Below are positions 63,464 to 64,000 of a stretch of 64,000 nucleotides of DNA, piece by piece; the first letter of the stretch is position 1, and the number at the start of each line of letters is the position of its first letter. Source of the stretch: Henriciella sp. AS95 (lineage in GTDB: Bacteria > Pseudomonadota > Alphaproteobacteria > Caulobacterales > Hyphomonadaceae). The translations under genes were made by a program, and so were the position numbers. Where the stretch lies: contig NZ_JBBMQM010000001.1 of assembly GCF_038900055.1 (NCBI RefSeq), forward strand, positions 2,418,001-2,482,000. The letters are read 5' to 3'. Below the pieces are notes generated by a model that was given only the letters and a program-made list of their open reading frames with translations, did no database searches and was not told the DNA's origin.

Positions 63464-63925
63464 CTAGTCAAAGAATGACAGGACCGCGCAGCCGACCACA
63501 AAGGTGACGACCGTATGAGACGCGTCGACCAGGAATGCGGTAACTGAATGCCACGGCGAATAAACAAGCGCGTAGCCCATCAGCGGCACGCCAATCAGCA
63601 AGGATAGCCAGAGTCCGAACAGGACAGCCGTCTGCAATGATTTGATGCCTTTCTGCTTCATGTGCCAGCCTAGACCGAATGCCAGCACGATCGGAATCAC
63701 CATTCCCGCCAGCATCCAGGTGATATCCATCGGCATCTGCGTGTCTGTCCGCGCGCCCTCCGGCGTCATCCAAGTGACCGATTCCATGCCTTCGCCGAAA
63801 TACACACCGATGCCGTTCAAATACGGCTCGGCGAAGAGGAGCCCGTACCAAATGAAGCCGACAAAATAGATTGCGATGGCGGCGAGAAGCACTCCGAGCA
63901 GATTCACATTTGCAAGTCGTGGCAT
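63464..63925 (-). CDS. DUF1761 family membrane protein
   Basis: A 153-residue inner-membrane protein of the DUF1761 family with four hydrophobic segments. The opening V-N-L-L-G-V-L-L-A-A-I-A-I-Y-F-V-G-F-I-W-Y is the family hallmark, and H-S-V-T-A-F-L-V-D-A is near the end. The loop at about 45-60 is periplasmic or cytoplasmic and polar. An AGGGGAGGAAACC site lies before the ATG. Function is unknown. Confidence 0.82.
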   Translation of the reverse strand: MPRLANVNLLGVLLAAIAIYFVGFIWYGLLFAEPYLNGIGVYFGEGMESVTWMTPEGARTDTQMPMDITWMLAGMVIPIVLAFGLGWHMKQKGIKSLQTAVLFGLWLSLLIGVPLMGYALVYSPWHSVTAFLVDASHTVVTFVVGCAVLSFFD

Positions 63926-64000
63926 GGTTTCCTCCCCTTGCCCGTTTCATTTTTAATTCGCCGCGCTATGAGTGGCCCCCAGCCCAGCGGGTGCGAGCAT

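Noticed and set aside
63953-64000. Short minus-strand frame reaching the right edge (and a plus-strand ATG at 63968)
   Set aside because: Only 15 codons are visible, with no recognisable motif or ribosome site; it cannot be supported.
1-64000. CRISPR arrays, IS elements, prophage
   Set aside because: No regularly spaced repeats, transposase, integrase or phage structural gene was seen on either strand.

Overview
The window looks like a chromosomal segment of an alphaproteobacterium, most likely of the Caulobacterales/Hyphomonadaceae (stalked or marine) group. The DNA is GC-rich. It carries a PopZ polar-organizer gene, a DUF2336 protein, a valS-popZ-tolC-pcm neighbourhood, TonB-dependent uptake and a type II secretion operon. 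Genus assignment is inference. No integrase, transposase, IS element, phage gene or CRISPR array was seen.

Layout. 1-18.4 kb is housekeeping and mixed metabolism: a NUDIX-like gene cut by the left edge, a degenerate EAL protein facing a DUF2336 protein, a CaiB-type CoA transferase, an M1 aminopeptidase lipoprotein, exonuclease III, dihydroxy-acid dehydratase, an acetyltransferase/aldo-keto reductase pair, a secreted isoaspartyl peptidase, two very small single-pass membrane proteins, valS, popZ, tolC and pcm. tRNA-Cys follows at 18.44 kb.

18.6-50.0 kb is a purine catabolic island of about 31 kb, bracketed by tRNA-Cys and tRNA-Asn. A minus-strand operon whose ten genes all overlap their neighbours (hpxX-hpxY-hpxW-allC-pucG-puuE-hpxZ-uraD-flavoprotein-uraH) covers the route from 5-hydroxyisourate through allantoin, allantoate, ureidoglycine and oxalurate to oxamate and oxalate. 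xdhABC make urate from hypoxanthine and xanthine. A divergent operon holds two NCS2 nucleobase permeases and an 8-oxoguanine deaminase-type amidohydrolase. Beyond lie a TonB-dependent receptor, a nucleosidase-like lipoprotein with an extra C-terminal region, a LOG phosphoribohydrolase, guanine deaminase, a purine nucleoside permease (NUP)-like lipoprotein, an adenosine deaminase-like lipoprotein, a PhyH-type dioxygenase and a concentrative nucleoside transporter. Read together they suggest that purine nucleosides are taken across the outer membrane, partly processed outside the cytoplasm, imported and degraded.

No recognised urate oxidase (UaZ, PuuD or HpxO type) is in the window. Between uraD and uraH, overlapping both, sits an uncharacterised two-dinucleotide-fold flavoprotein. 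It is the best candidate for an unrecognised urate hydroxylase and the main hypothesis from this window.

50.3-62.1 kb holds tRNA-Asn, a complete gspCDEFGHIJKLMN type II secretion operon on the minus strand with a translationally coupled lipoprotein after gspN (possible pilotin), and tRNA-Thr. The right end has two small exported proteins and a DUF1761 membrane protein. A probable small RNA with its own terminator lies just before tRNA-Asn.
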